Origin: a bacterium SCSIO 12696
Lineage (GTDB): Bacteria; Pseudomonadota; Gammaproteobacteria; Pseudomonadales; Porticoccaceae
DNA: 64,000 nucleotides
NCBI GenBank assembly: GCA_024397955.1
Contig: CP073744.1
Coordinates: 930,001 to 994,000 of the forward strand
Direction of reading: 5' to 3'
Shown: positions 45,604-53,813 of the stretch, in pieces
How positions within the stretch are numbered: the first letter of the stretch is position 1
How the letters are laid out: each line of letters starts with the position of its first letter
Program-made: the position numbers and the translations under genes
The notes under the pieces: model-generated
Told to the model about the DNA's origin: nothing
What the model saw: only the letters and a program-made list of their open reading frames with translations
The model's database searches: none

Positions 45604-46361
45604 ACGAAGCGCATATTGAAGTTCGCGACCTGACCATGGCCTATGGCAGCAACGTGATACAACAGGATCTGACCTTTAGCATCAATCGCGGCGACATTTT
45701 TATCATTATGGGTGGCAGCGGCTGCGGCAAAAGCACTCTGTTAAAACACCTGATTGGTTTGCTGCAACCGGCATCAGGGAGCATCAGTTTTAACGGCGTC
45801 AGCTACTTTGATGCTACTGCTGACGAGCAAAAAGCCATTCGCCACCGCTGGGGCACTACCTTTCAGAGCGGTGGCTTGTTCAGCGCCATGACCCTGGCAG
45901 AAAACATCGCCCTGCCACTGCAACAAAGTACCAATCTGGGCAAAAAAGAAATCGCCGATTTGGTGCATTACAAGTTGGCCCTGGTCGGCCTTGCCGGTTT
46001 TCAGGATTACTATCCGTCGGAAATCAGCGGCGGCATGCAAAAACGTGCCGGGTTGGCGCGGGCCATTGCCCTGGACCCGGAAGTGCTGTTTTTTGACGAA
46101 CCCAGCGCCGGGCTCGACCCTTTGAGCAGCAAGCTGCTGGATGAACTGATTGTGCAGATACAAGAAACCACCGGTGCTACCATTGTGGTGGTGACCCACG
46201 AGCTGGCGAGTATTTTTGCCATTGGCAGTAACAGCGTGTTTCTGGACCCGGAAACCAAAACCATGCTCGACACTGGCCCACCCAGCCAGCTGCGCAACCA
46301 CAGCGAACATTCGGTGGTTCGCAACTTTCTCGCTCGCGGGCAAGCGGCTAATAAGGAGTAG
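45600..46361 (+). CDS. MlaF-like ABC ATPase of MCE transporter
   Basis: The 253-residue ATPase has Walker A GGSGCGKSTLLKHLIGLL, signature EISGGMQKRAGLARAIAL, Walker B VLFFDEPSAGLDPL and the switch histidine in VVVTHELASIF. The LKHLIGLLQPASGSI context and the C-terminal helix match the MlaF/MCE ATPases. It overlaps the permease and lies 6 bases before the MlaD-like gene. It powers lipid transfer by the complex with the neighbouring permease and MCE protein. Confidence 0.93.
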   Translation: MNEAHIEVRDLTMAYGSNVIQQDLTFSINRGDIFIIMGGSGCGKSTLLKHLIGLLQPASGSISFNGVSYFDATADEQKAIRHRWGTTFQSGGLFSAMTLAENIALPLQQSTNLGKKEIADLVHYKLALVGLAGFQDYYPSEISGGMQKRAGLARAIALDPEVLFFDEPSAGLDPLSSKLLDELIVQIQETTGATIVVVTHELASIFAIGSNSVFLDPETKTMLDTGPPSQLRNHSEHSVVRNFLARGQAANKE

Positions 46362-46367
46362 CTTTTT

Positions 46368-47324
46368 ATGAGTGCCAACCCCAAATACGTCGCCATTGGT
46401 GGCTTTATTGTCGGTGCTGCCATACTGGCGGGCCTGTTGGCGGTGTTTATCAACGATGGTGCGTTTGGCTCTGAACGGCGTCATTTCACCCTGGTGTATG
46501 AAAGCTCCGTAGACGGTTTGAGTATCGGCGCTCCCGTGGCCCTCAAAGGCGTCACCATTGGCGAGGTAACAGACATCACCGTCAATATCGAAACTGAGAC
46601 CTTCAAGGTTCTCAATTTCATCACTGTTGCTATCCGCGAAGATCGAGTGCACCAAGTGGGCACACCGGGGGAAATTCGCGGCCTGGAAAGTTGTGGGCTG
46701 GCAGCCCAATTGCGTTTGCAGAGCTTGCTCACCGGGCTGGTATATGTTCAGGTAGATTACTACCCGGATACCCCCCCTCGACTGGTGGATATAGACACTG
46801 AGTACCCCCAGTTCCCCACTGTACCCAGTGATCTGGAAGCAATTTCGGAAGACCTGCAACAGATCGACCTCAAGCAAATCAGCTCGCGGTTAACCACCAC
46901 CCTCAACGGCATCGACAAACTGGTTAACGACCGCAATACCCAGGAATTGACCAAAAACATCAATACCACCCTGGCGGCTTATCACGGTTTGGCGGATTAC
47001 CTGGAATTTAAAATTGACGAAGTGGCCGGCGATATCAAGCCAACACTACAAACACTGAATACCACACTGGAAGGCATCAACCGAGAACTGCCCACCATGT
47101 CATCCTCGCTGCAACAGAGTCTGGATACTTTTGCCACCAGCATGAATAACATTGACCAGGCCTCTGCCAACGCCGCCTATGTACTGTCGGAAGATTCCCC
47201 CATGCTGCAGCAAATGACCCGAGCTGCAGCCGAGCTGGAGCGCAGTGCTCGTGCCATGCGTTTGTTGGCTGAGACACTGGAACGAGAACCGGAATCCTTA
47301 CTGCAAGGGAAAAACCAACAATGA
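46368..47324 (+). CDS. MCE/MlaD-domain periplasmic lipid-binding protein
   Basis: The 318-residue protein has one N-terminal membrane helix (YVAIGGFIVGAAILAGLLAVFI), one MCE domain (about 35-130, FTLVYESSVDGLSIGAPVALKGVTIGEVTDI) and a long coiled-coil/helical tail (about 155-310). E. coli MlaD has only the first MCE domain and a short tail; this one is longer, like the single-domain MCE proteins of the Pqi-type/toluene-tolerance systems. An MCE ring forms a lipid-conducting collar in the periplasm. It overlaps the following lipoprotein gene by 4 bases. Confidence 0.9.
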   Translation: MSANPKYVAIGGFIVGAAILAGLLAVFINDGAFGSERRHFTLVYESSVDGLSIGAPVALKGVTIGEVTDITVNIETETFKVLNFITVAIREDRVHQVGTPGEIRGLESCGLAAQLRLQSLLTGLVYVQVDYYPDTPPRLVDIDTEYPQFPTVPSDLEAISEDLQQIDLKQISSRLTTTLNGIDKLVNDRNTQELTKNINTTLAAYHGLADYLEFKIDEVAGDIKPTLQTLNTTLEGINRELPTMSSSLQQSLDTFATSMNNIDQASANAAYVLSEDSPMLQQMTRAAAELERSARAMRLLAETLEREPESLLQGKNQQ

Positions 47325-47887
47325 AATACCTGATTCTTTTTTTGGCTGCTCTGACAGCCGCTTGCAGCAATACCCCGCAGAGCAATTATTACCTGTTAAG
47401 CAGTAAGGCCAGTAGTGCTGAGCACCCTTGCGATTGCTCCATCGGCATTGGCCCGGTAAACGTAGCGGAATACCTGAACCGCCCACAGATTACCGTCAGT
47501 GCACAGCCTGGCCAGCTCAACCTGGAGCAATTTCACCGCTGGGGCGAACCTCTGCAAAACAGCATAGAACGCACCCTGTTGGAAAACCTGGCCACCCTGA
47601 CCGGCTCCAGCCAATTGGTCGTGCATCCCTGGCAGAAAAGTCAGCAACCCCGTTACCGGGTGGCAATCAATGTACTGACCATGGACAAAGTGTCCGGTAG
47701 CGCCACACTCAAAGTGCAATGGAGTCTGCTGGATACAAAGGATAACAACAGCGCAACAAGCACCCAGCTGGATACCTTTACTGCCCCTTTGGCAAACGAC
47801 GATTACGGCGCTTTGGCGGAGGGCTTTAGTGAGGCGCTGTTGGCGTTCAGCGAGAAAATTGCTGCTGACCTGCAATCCCAAAAGTAG
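47321..47887 (+). CDS. ABC-type transport auxiliary lipoprotein (PqiC-like)
   Basis: The 188-residue lipoprotein has a lipobox in FLAALTAACSNTP and the ABC_trans_aux (PqiC) domain, seen in IGIGPVNVAEYLNRPQITV, FHRWGEPLQNSIERTLLENLA and YRVAINVLTMDKV. PqiC-type proteins sit at the outer membrane and interact with the MCE tunnel. It is the last of four coupled genes: permease, ATPase, MCE protein, lipoprotein. The terminator at 47947-47979 closes the operon. Likely role is an outer-membrane endpoint of lipid traffic. Confidence 0.86.
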   Translation: MKYLILFLAALTAACSNTPQSNYYLLSSKASSAEHPCDCSIGIGPVNVAEYLNRPQITVSAQPGQLNLEQFHRWGEPLQNSIERTLLENLATLTGSSQLVVHPWQKSQQPRYRVAINVLTMDKVSGSATLKVQWSLLDTKDNNSATSTQLDTFTAPLANDDYGALAEGFSEALLAFSEKIAADLQSQK

Positions 47888-47946
47888 TGCGTAGTAAAAG
47901 GCTCTACCCTGAGTTCTGTTGTCTAATTCGGACTGAGCGAAGCCAC

Positions 47947-47979
47947 AAAAAAACCGACGCATTTACGCGTCGGTTTTTT
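47947..47979. terminator. Bidirectional terminator between MCE operon and ald
   Basis: CCGACGC (47954-47960) pairs with GCGTCGG (47967-47973), flanked by A- and T-runs on either side, so it works for the rightward lipoprotein gene and the leftward ald gene. Confidence 0.9.
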
Positions 47980-47994
47980 CGTCTTGAAGGTAGA

Positions 47995-49113
47995 CTAGCC
48001 ATTCAAGGCATCGTGGGCATCCACGAAAGGCATATTGTGGGCTACCCCCACTGCTTCGTAGGTGATTTGCCCTTTGTGAACGTTGAGACCGTTCAGCAAG
48101 TGCTGATCTTCAAGCATTGCCGCCTTTGCACCCTTATTCGCTAATTCAAGAGTGTAAGGCAGTGTCACGTTATTCAAAGCCATCGTAGAAGTACGGGCCA
48201 CACCACCCGGCATATTAGCCACACAGTAGTGCACCACACCATCAACCACGTAGGTGGGCTCCTCGTGAGTTGTCGCCTTGGAGGTTTCAAAACAGCCCCC
48301 TTGGTCAATGGCCACATCCACCAATACGGAACCATTTTTCATGCGGCTGATGATATCGCGGGTGAGCAATCGAGGAGCCGCTGCACCAGGAATCAACACA
48401 GCACCCACCACCAAGTCTGCGTCCAGTGCATACTCTTCCAAAGCTGCATTGGTGGAATAAACACATTTCACCCGCCCCTCGAACTCTTTATCCAACTCCC
48501 GCAAACGAGGCACAGAGCGATCGAGGATAGTGACATCAGCCCCCATACCATCTGCCATGTAAGCGGCATTAGTACCTACTACACCGCCGCCAATAATCAA
48601 GACCTTGCCGGGGGCAACACCGGGAACACCACCCAAAAGTACGCCCTGTCCTCCCTGGGCTTTTTCCAAATGGTGGGCACCCGCTTGAATAGACATGCGA
48701 CCGGCCACTTCAGACATCGGCGCCAGCAGCGGCAAGGTGCCAGCATTATCAGTGACAGTCTCGTAAGCAATACAAGTGGCTCCAGATTTCACCAACAATT
48801 CAGTTTGACGCAGATCGGGAGCCAGGTGCAGATAAGTGAACAGCACTTGTCCTTCGCGAAGCATTTCGCATTCATTGGGCTGTGGCTCTTTCACCTTCAC
48901 AATCATCTCGGCGCGCTGAAAAATCTCTTCAGGACCATTAACGATTTCAGCACCAGCCTGCACATATTGACTATTGTCAAAACCAATCGCAGCACCGCCG
49001 TTGTTTTCAACCAACACCTGGTGGCCATTACGCACCAATTCCTTGACCGATGCCGGGGTCAGACCAATACGGTATTCGTGGTTCTTAATTTCTTTGGGTA
49101 CACCAATCAACAT
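47995..49113 (-). CDS. ald: Alanine dehydrogenase
   Basis: The 372-residue enzyme converts L-alanine to pyruvate and ammonia with NAD+. Family segments are [41 protein letters not shown], the nucleotide-binding [28 protein letters not shown] and [16 protein letters not shown]. Length equals Bacillus and Mycobacterium Ald. It is divergent from an Lrp-family regulator, which is the usual arrangement for AldR-type control by alanine. Its 3' end shares a terminator with the MCE operon. Confidence 0.95.
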   Translation of the reverse strand: MLIGVPKEIKNHEYRIGLTPASVKELVRNGHQVLVENNGGAAIGFDNSQYVQAGAEIVNGPEEIFQRAEMIVKVKEPQPNECEMLREGQVLFTYLHLAPDLRQTELLVKSGATCIAYETVTDNAGTLPLLAPMSEVAGRMSIQAGAHHLEKAQGGQGVLLGGVPGVAPGKVLIIGGGVVGTNAAYMADGMGADVTILDRSVPRLRELDKEFEGRVKCVYSTNAALEEYALDADLVVGAVLIPGAAAPRLLTRDIISRMKNGSVLVDVAIDQGGCFETSKATTHEEPTYVVDGVVHYCVANMPGGVARTSTMALNNVTLPYTLELANKGAKAAMLEDQHLLNGLNVHKGQITYEAVGVAHNMPFVDAHDALNG

Positions 49114-49275
49114 GGAAGGCTCCTAGCTTGTAGCAAATTCACATTAAGACGTATCAGGGACAGCACGTCAGGCGATAAGTTTTAAAAAATTATACGCACT
49201 AAACAGAAAAATATTTTATTATTAGCTCACTGAAAACATAAAATTCTTTGTCGAAAAACAAAATTACAGAAAATT

Positions 49276-49761
49276 ATGAAAAAGAGAGCCAAAGAGCTAA
49301 GCAAAATTGATCGCAATATCCTCAAACTGCTGCAAAAGGATGGCCGTATCAGTTATACCGAGCTGGCTCGCCATGTAGGGCTATCAGTCACCCCTTGTAT
49401 CGATCGAGTACGTCGCCTTGAAAAGGAAGGTGTTATCAACGGTTACACCGCCCTGATCAATCCCGAGTTTCTGGATGCAGCACTGGTTATCTTCGTGCAG
49501 ATTCGCCTCTATCGAACCTCCCAAGAAAAATTTGCCGAGTTCCGCGAAGCCGCAGTAGCGCTCCCCGAAGTGCAGGAGTGCTATCTAGTCACTGGCAACT
49601 TCGACTATTTGATCAAGGCTAGAGTCGCTGACATGAGTGCATACCGCATTTTTCTTGGAGAAACTTTGTTAAAATTGCCTGGGGTTCAAGAATCCACCAG
49701 CTATGTGGTCATGGAGCAACTAAAGGAGACACTGGAAGTGCCTGTGCACAGCCAAAGGTAG
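49276..49761 (+). CDS. Lrp/AsnC-family regulator, probable ald activator
   Basis: The 161-residue protein has an N-terminal helix-turn-helix (KIDRNILKLLQKDGRISYTELARHVGLSVTPCIDRVRRLEKEGVI) and a C-terminal RAM effector domain (about 65-150) that forms octamers and senses amino acids. Close to E. coli Lrp in length and sequence. It is divergent from ald, with 162 bases of AT-rich shared upstream DNA. It probably activates or represses ald in response to alanine, but it could be the general Lrp. Confidence 0.88.
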   Translation: MKKRAKELSKIDRNILKLLQKDGRISYTELARHVGLSVTPCIDRVRRLEKEGVINGYTALINPEFLDAALVIFVQIRLYRTSQEKFAEFREAAVALPEVQECYLVTGNFDYLIKARVADMSAYRIFLGETLLKLPGVQESTSYVVMEQLKETLEVPVHSQR

Positions 49762-49885
49762 GCCAGCAAACATCACCAACTCACCTGTAAACCTTGGTTT
49801 TTTCTACCAAATACGATTCACTCGTCTACCAGTTCGACCGCCTAAGGCTATAAAACCATCAATTTTTGTGATTTCGTTCATAATT

Positions 49886-49914
49886 TTGATACAACAGCGT
49901 TCTCAAAGTGTTAA
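49886..49914 (+). promoter_or_regulatory. Possible sigma70 promoter for the hexose-1-phosphate transferase
   Basis: TTGATA (49886-49891) and TGTTAA (49909-49914) are 17 bases apart in AT-rich DNA, about 125 bases before the gene at 50040. The -10 is weak. The rest of the 278-base gap after the Lrp-type gene shows nothing else clear. Confidence 0.3.
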
Positions 49915-50039
49915 TGGCTAACTCTTAACGATTGGGTGTGATCTTTCTCGAGAGTCTGCGGGCTGCAAATGCCCCATTTACACAACCCTGAAACAAAATA
50001 ACGCTACCTTTAAGGCCGAATCAGCAAGAACAACAGAAA

Positions 50040-51458
50040 ATGAAGCAAGATTGGATCCGTTTTTACCAAAGTGGCTTTTCGGTGTTTTATCGACTTATCG
50101 ATAGTGCACTTATCTTTGGTATTTGGTTGATATGCTGCAAAATCTTTATGCAAGAGATCAGCCAGAGCTGCTTTATTGCCGGCTTGCTGGCCACTGGCTT
50201 TTTCACCTATATCGCCGAGTCAATGCAGCTGTATCGCTCATGGCGCTCTGGCAGCTTCCGTCAAATGATCACCTTAACGGCCACCAGTTGGATATTAGTG
50301 TGTGTTCTGTTGCTGGGTATTGGCTTTGCCATAAAAGTCACCGAGAATTTTTCGCGGCTCGCAGTCGGCTATTGGTTTTCCACCACACTGGTAATACTCT
50401 GCACATGGCGCTACGTGCTACGCGTCGTGCTGCGTTACTGCCGAGCACACGACTTTAATACCCGCACAGCCGCGATACTAGGCCTGACTGAATCTGGGCT
50501 GAGGCTCGCGGCGGATCAAGCCAAGAACCCTCACTACGGAATTCGTGTTACCGGCTTCTACGATGACCGAATAACCAAACGCGACATCAGCGAAAGCGAT
50601 TATGTACTAGCCAATGGAGAACTGCCTAGATTTGGCTCGTCAGCTGAGCTAGTAGAAAGAGCGAAGAGAGGTGAAATTGACATTGTGTACATTGCTCTTC
50701 CCATGAAAGCACAAGAGCGTATCGCCGGTGTTCTGAAAGCATTATCAGACACAACGGCGACGGTGCATCTGGTTCCAGATTTCTTTGTGTATAACCTGCT
50801 GCACTCACGCTGGCACCAAGTAGGTGACACCATGCTGCTCAGCATACACGACACGCCTATCGAAGGTTTTGGTGGGTGGATGAAGCGCATGGAAGACCTG
50901 ATCATATCCTCTGCCATTTTAATTCTGATCTCTCCATTGCTGGCACTCATTGCAACAGCCATCAAAGTGACGTCTCCAGGCCCAGTGCTATTTAAACAAA
51001 CTCGCTACGGTCTAGCCGGCGAAGCGATTAATGTCTGGAAGTTTCGCTCAATGAGAGTTCAGGAGAATGGCGACAAAGTCGTTCAGGCAACCCGTCATGA
51101 CACTCGTATCACCCCACTCGGTCGCCTACTCAGACGTACCTCATTGGATGAACTCCCTCAATTCATCAATGTCCTTCAAGGCCACATGTCGATTGTAGGC
51201 CCAAGGCCTCATGCAGTGGCTCATAACGAAGCCTATAGGTCAGTGATTGACGGTTATATGCTGCGCCATAAAGTAAAACCAGGCATTACCGGCTGGGCGC
51301 AAATTAACGGCTGGAGGGGCGAAACAGATACCGTTGAAAAAATGGTAAAACGCATAGAATTCGACCTGCAGTACATTCGTAATTGGAGCCTTTGGCTAGA
51401 CATGAAAATCATCGCTCAGACAGTAGTAAAAGGCTTTGTAGGCAAAAACGCCTACTAA
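50040..51458 (+). CDS. Undecaprenyl-phosphate hexose-1-phosphate transferase (WcaJ-like)
   Basis: The 472-residue polyisoprenyl-phosphate transferase has four N-terminal membrane helices (about 20-125), a CoA-binding-like middle region and the catalytic domain (about 280-472). The motif ALIATAIKVTSPGPVLFKQTR, GEAINVWKFRSMRV, LGRLLRRTSLDELPQFINVLQGHMSIVGPRP and KPGITGWAQINGWRGETDT are typical. It adds glucose-1-phosphate or a related sugar phosphate to undecaprenyl phosphate to start an exopolysaccharide. No glycosyltransferase, wza/wzc or polymerase genes are near, so it stands alone. Confidence 0.9.
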   Translation: MKQDWIRFYQSGFSVFYRLIDSALIFGIWLICCKIFMQEISQSCFIAGLLATGFFTYIAESMQLYRSWRSGSFRQMITLTATSWILVCVLLLGIGFAIKVTENFSRLAVGYWFSTTLVILCTWRYVLRVVLRYCRAHDFNTRTAAILGLTESGLRLAADQAKNPHYGIRVTGFYDDRITKRDISESDYVLANGELPRFGSSAELVERAKRGEIDIVYIALPMKAQERIAGVLKALSDTTATVHLVPDFFVYNLLHSRWHQVGDTMLLSIHDTPIEGFGGWMKRMEDLIISSAILILISPLLALIATAIKVTSPGPVLFKQTRYGLAGEAINVWKFRSMRVQENGDKVVQATRHDTRITPLGRLLRRTSLDELPQFINVLQGHMSIVGPRPHAVAHNEAYRSVIDGYMLRHKVKPGITGWAQINGWRGETDTVEKMVKRIEFDLQYIRNWSLWLDMKIIAQTVVKGFVGKNAY

Positions 51459-51559
51459 CCTTATAACCAGTTAAACAAACCTGATTCACACTAAAATCCG
51501 TCTACCACAAGGCCAACATAAAGAGCCATAAATTACTGTTATTTTTTATAATTGAAGGC

Positions 51560-51588
51560 TTGACGGACAGAACCCAGATCCCTATAGT
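51560..51588 (+). promoter_or_regulatory. Sigma70 promoter of tRNA-Arg
   Basis: TTGACG (51560-51565) and TATAGT (51583-51588) are exactly 17 bases apart, followed by a GC-rich discriminator (ACGCGACC) of the kind found at stringently controlled stable-RNA genes, 16 bases before the tRNA. Confidence 0.75.
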
Positions 51589-51604
51589 ACGCGACCTCAA
51601 CCAC

Positions 51605-51681
51605 GCACTCGTAGCTCAGCTGGATAGAGTACTCGGCTACGAACCGAGCGGTCGAAGGTTCGAATCCTTCCGAGTGCGCCA
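51605..51681 (+). tRNA. tRNA-Arg (anticodon ACG)
   Basis: The cloverleaf is complete: acceptor GCACTCG / CGAGTGC, D-arm AGCTCAGCTGGATAGAGT, anticodon stem CTCGG/CCGAG with ACG at 51639-51641, T-arm GGTTCGAATCC, and an encoded CCA end. The A at the wobble position would be converted to inosine by TadA, reading CGU, CGC and CGA. Confidence 0.97.
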
Positions 51682-51687
51682 TAAAAC

Positions 51688-51725
51688 AAGACCTCAACTC
51701 GCAAGAGCTGGGGTCTTTTTTTATA
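51688..51725 (+). terminator. Terminator after tRNA-Arg
   Basis: AAGACCTCAACTC pairs almost fully with GAGCTGGGGTCTT around GCAA, followed by a run of T's (51715-51722). It ends the tRNA-Arg transcript. Confidence 0.85.
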
Positions 51726-51805
51726 GTAAATACAAGGGAAAATTATTCTACCTGAGACAGCACCCTCTTCCTCATTGCTGCTTCAAGAATTGTTAGAACT
51801 ACCCC

Positions 51806-51833
51806 TTTGAATTTCCTTATGTTGTGGTATTAT
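51806..51833 (+). promoter_or_regulatory. Probable promoter of tRNA-Ser
   Basis: TTTGAA (51806-51811) and TATTAT (51828-51833) lie 16 bases apart, followed by a GCCGCCC discriminator. The transcript would include about 58 bases before the tRNA. Confidence 0.5.
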
Positions 51834-51898
51834 GCCGCCCTCGTTTTGCAAGCATCCGGATGTTGAAATTTAGTGCTCGTAAACGAAATTAACAATAA

Positions 51899-51988
51899 GG
51901 TGAGCTGGCCGAGTGGCTGAAGGCGCACCCCTGCTAAGGGTGTATACGTTGATCCGTATCCAGGGTTCGAATCCCTGGCTCACCGCCA
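51899..51988 (+). tRNA. tRNA-Ser (anticodon GCT)
   Basis: A class II tRNA: acceptor GGTGAGC / GCTCACC, anticodon GCT at 51933-51935, a long variable arm (GTATACGTTGATCCGTATC), T-arm GGTTCGAATCC and an encoded CCA. It decodes AGC and AGU. Linkage to csrA and tRNA-Arg is conserved in Pseudomonas. Confidence 0.97.
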
Positions 51989-51995
51989 TAAATCG

Positions 51996-52026
51996 AAAAG
52001 CCCGAATCTGTTGATTCGGGCTTTTT
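51996..52026 (+). terminator. Terminator after tRNA-Ser
   Basis: AAAAGCCCGAATC (51996-52008) pairs with GATTCGGGCTTTT (52013-52025) around TGTT, with T-runs on either strand. Confidence 0.92.
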
Positions 52027-52117
52027 GTTTTCATAAAGATAGCTCTGAAAAACAACAAAGGCGAGAAATTTCTTCCTCGCCTTTGTTCGACTATCAGCAA
52101 CAGTCAAAATACCCGAT

Positions 52118-52303
52118 TCAGGACTGCCCCTGCATCATTTTTTCTTGCTGGATACGCTGATAGATCTCTTCCCGGTGTACCGAGACATCTTTGGGGGCAT
52201 TAACACCCAGGCGAACCTGGTTGCCTTTAACACCCAATACAGTAACGGTGACATCATCACCGATTACCAAGGTTTCACCAACTCGACGAGTGAGAATTAA
52301 CAT
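52118..52303 (-). CDS. csrA: Carbon storage regulator CsrA/RsmA
   Basis: The 61-residue RNA-binding protein is near identical to known Csr[49 protein letters not shown] and conserved Leu4/Arg44-type binding surface. It binds GGA motifs in mRNA leaders and controls motility, carbon storage and secondary metabolism. ATG at 52303 is preceded by AGGAGC (52316-52311). A hairpin with GGA in its loop lies 24 bases above that (52327-52344), suggesting autoregulation. It is downstream of lysC as in Pseudomonas. Confidence 0.98.
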   Translation of the reverse strand: MLILTRRVGETLVIGDDVTVTVLGVKGNQVRLGVNAPKDVSVHREEIYQRIQQEKMMQGQS

Positions 52304-52326
52304 GGTTTAGCTCCTATACTGCTTCC

Positions 52327-52344
52327 TGCGGTGTCCACACCGCA
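52327..52344 (-). promoter_or_regulatory. GGA-loop hairpin in the csrA leader (possible CsrA site)
   Basis: On the minus strand TGCGGT and ACCGCA pair around GTGGAC, so GGA is in a single-stranded loop, the preferred CsrA target form. A second GGA (CAGGAAG) and the GGA of the ribosome-binding site follow downstream. This would allow CsrA to repress its own translation. Confidence 0.5.
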
Positions 52345-52470
52345 TGCGTTTATTGACCGGCTGTTGTATTGTTATATACCGGCCACCCTTCCAGAAAAGG
52401 GGCTAATCGCTCCCCATTCCCAAAACTGGATTTCAGTGCCAATATCTAAAAGCACTGCTTGAGTGACGTG

Positions 52471-53706
52471 CTATGCGGCGTTACTTGGGGTTTCTAGCTC
52501 AAAAGCATCGTGTAACGCGCGCACCGCCAACTCCAGGTATTTCTCTTCAACCACTACCGTAATCTTGATTTCAGACGTGGTGATTAGTTGAATATTGATA
52601 TTGTGATCAGACAAAGCCTTAAACATCGTGGAGGCAACACCGGAGTGGGATTTCATACCCACACCCACCACTGATATCTTAGCGATCTGGTCATCGGTTT
52701 CAACAGCCTTGGCTTGCAGCTCTTTAGCCACTCGTTCAGCCACGGCCTTGGCTTTGGGCAATTCGCCGCGACTCACCGTAAAGGTCAAAGAAGCCGGTGC
52801 ATCATCTTCTGCAACGTTCTGACAGATCACATCAACGTCTACCCCAGCTTCTCCTACAGGGGCCAATACGTTGTAGGCAACACCAGGGTGATCGGGAATA
52901 CCGCGAACGGTGACTTTGGCTTCTTCACGATTAAAAGCGATGCCGGTGACAACCGGTTTTTCCATCTCTTCTTTCTCCTCAAAGGTAATCAGGGTACCGC
53001 CGCCCTCACCAAAACTGGACAGCACGCGCAGTGGCACTTTGTATTTACCGGCAAATTCAACAGAGCGGATTTGCAGTACTTTGGCGCCTTCACTGGCCAA
53101 TTCCAACATTTCTTCAAAGGTCACCGTTTCCAGGCGACGGGCATTGGGCACCACCCTCGGATCGGTGGTATACACACCGTCCACATCGGTGTAAATCTGA
53201 CACTCATCGGCCTTGAGGGCAGCGGCCAGTGCAACCGCAGTGGTGTCTGAGCCACCACGCCCAAGGGTGGTGATATTGCCCTCGGCATCGGTACCTTGGA
53301 AACCAGCGACCACCACCACTCTGCCGCGGTCGAGATCGTCCTTCATACGATGGACATCAATATCTTCAATTCGTGCCTTGGTATGGGCACCGTCCGTCAA
53401 AATACGTACTTGCGAACCGGTATAAGAGCGGGCATCGCAGCCGCGTTTGTGCAGCGCCATAGACAGCAAGGCAATGGTGACCTGCTCGCCGGTGGAAACC
53501 AGCACATCCATTTCCCGAGGGGTGGGTTCGTGATGTATTTCCCGTGCCAGGCCGATCAAGCGGTTGGTTTCGCCACTCATGGCAGATAACACCACCACCA
53601 TACCGTTGCCGCGACGATGAAAATCCGCCACTTTATCGGCCACCGCTTCAATGCGCTCTACTGAGCCAACCGATGTACCACCGTACTTTTGAACAATTAA
53701 ACTCAT
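52471..53706 (-). CDS. lysC: Aspartate kinase
   Basis: The 411-residue protein phosphorylates aspartate, the first step toward lysine, threonine and methionine. Kinase-domain motifs are VQKYGGTSVGSVERI, TLGRGGSDTTAVALAAAL and QIYTDVDGVYTTDPRVVPNARR, followed by two ACT regulatory domains (about 265-400) with IPDHPGVAYNVLAPVGEAGVDVD and SVVGVGMKSHSGVASTMF. Length and order match the single-alpha-subunit lysine/threonine-inhibited enzymes of Pseudomonas. It lies between alaS and csrA in the conserved Pseudomonas order. Confidence 0.96.
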   Translation of the reverse strand: MSLIVQKYGGTSVGSVERIEAVADKVADFHRRGNGMVVVLSAMSGETNRLIGLAREIHHEPTPREMDVLVSTGEQVTIALLSMALHKRGCDARSYTGSQVRILTDGAHTKARIEDIDVHRMKDDLDRGRVVVVAGFQGTDAEGNITTLGRGGSDTTAVALAAALKADECQIYTDVDGVYTTDPRVVPNARRLETVTFEEMLELASEGAKVLQIRSVEFAGKYKVPLRVLSSFGEGGGTLITFEEKEEMEKPVVTGIAFNREEAKVTVRGIPDHPGVAYNVLAPVGEAGVDVDVICQNVAEDDAPASLTFTVSRGELPKAKAVAERVAKELQAKAVETDDQIAKISVVGVGMKSHSGVASTMFKALSDHNINIQLITTSEIKITVVVEEKYLELAVRALHDAFELETPSNAA

Positions 53707-53813
53707 TCTCTAAATAAAACCCTGTGGCTTTATGAACAATAGTTTACAAAAAGGAGCCGATTAAACAGCAAATTGATGCAAAAGTTAATATTCAAATACA
53801 AATTGACCAACAT

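Noticed and set aside
45774..46877. 367-residue frame opposite the MlaF/MlaD-like genes
   Set aside because: Both opposite-strand genes have strong family motifs; this frame has none and crosses a gene boundary.
51870..52100. 76-residue minus-strand frame over tRNA-Ser
   Set aside because: It is the complement of the tRNA and its terminator. The tRNA is certain, so the frame is accidental.
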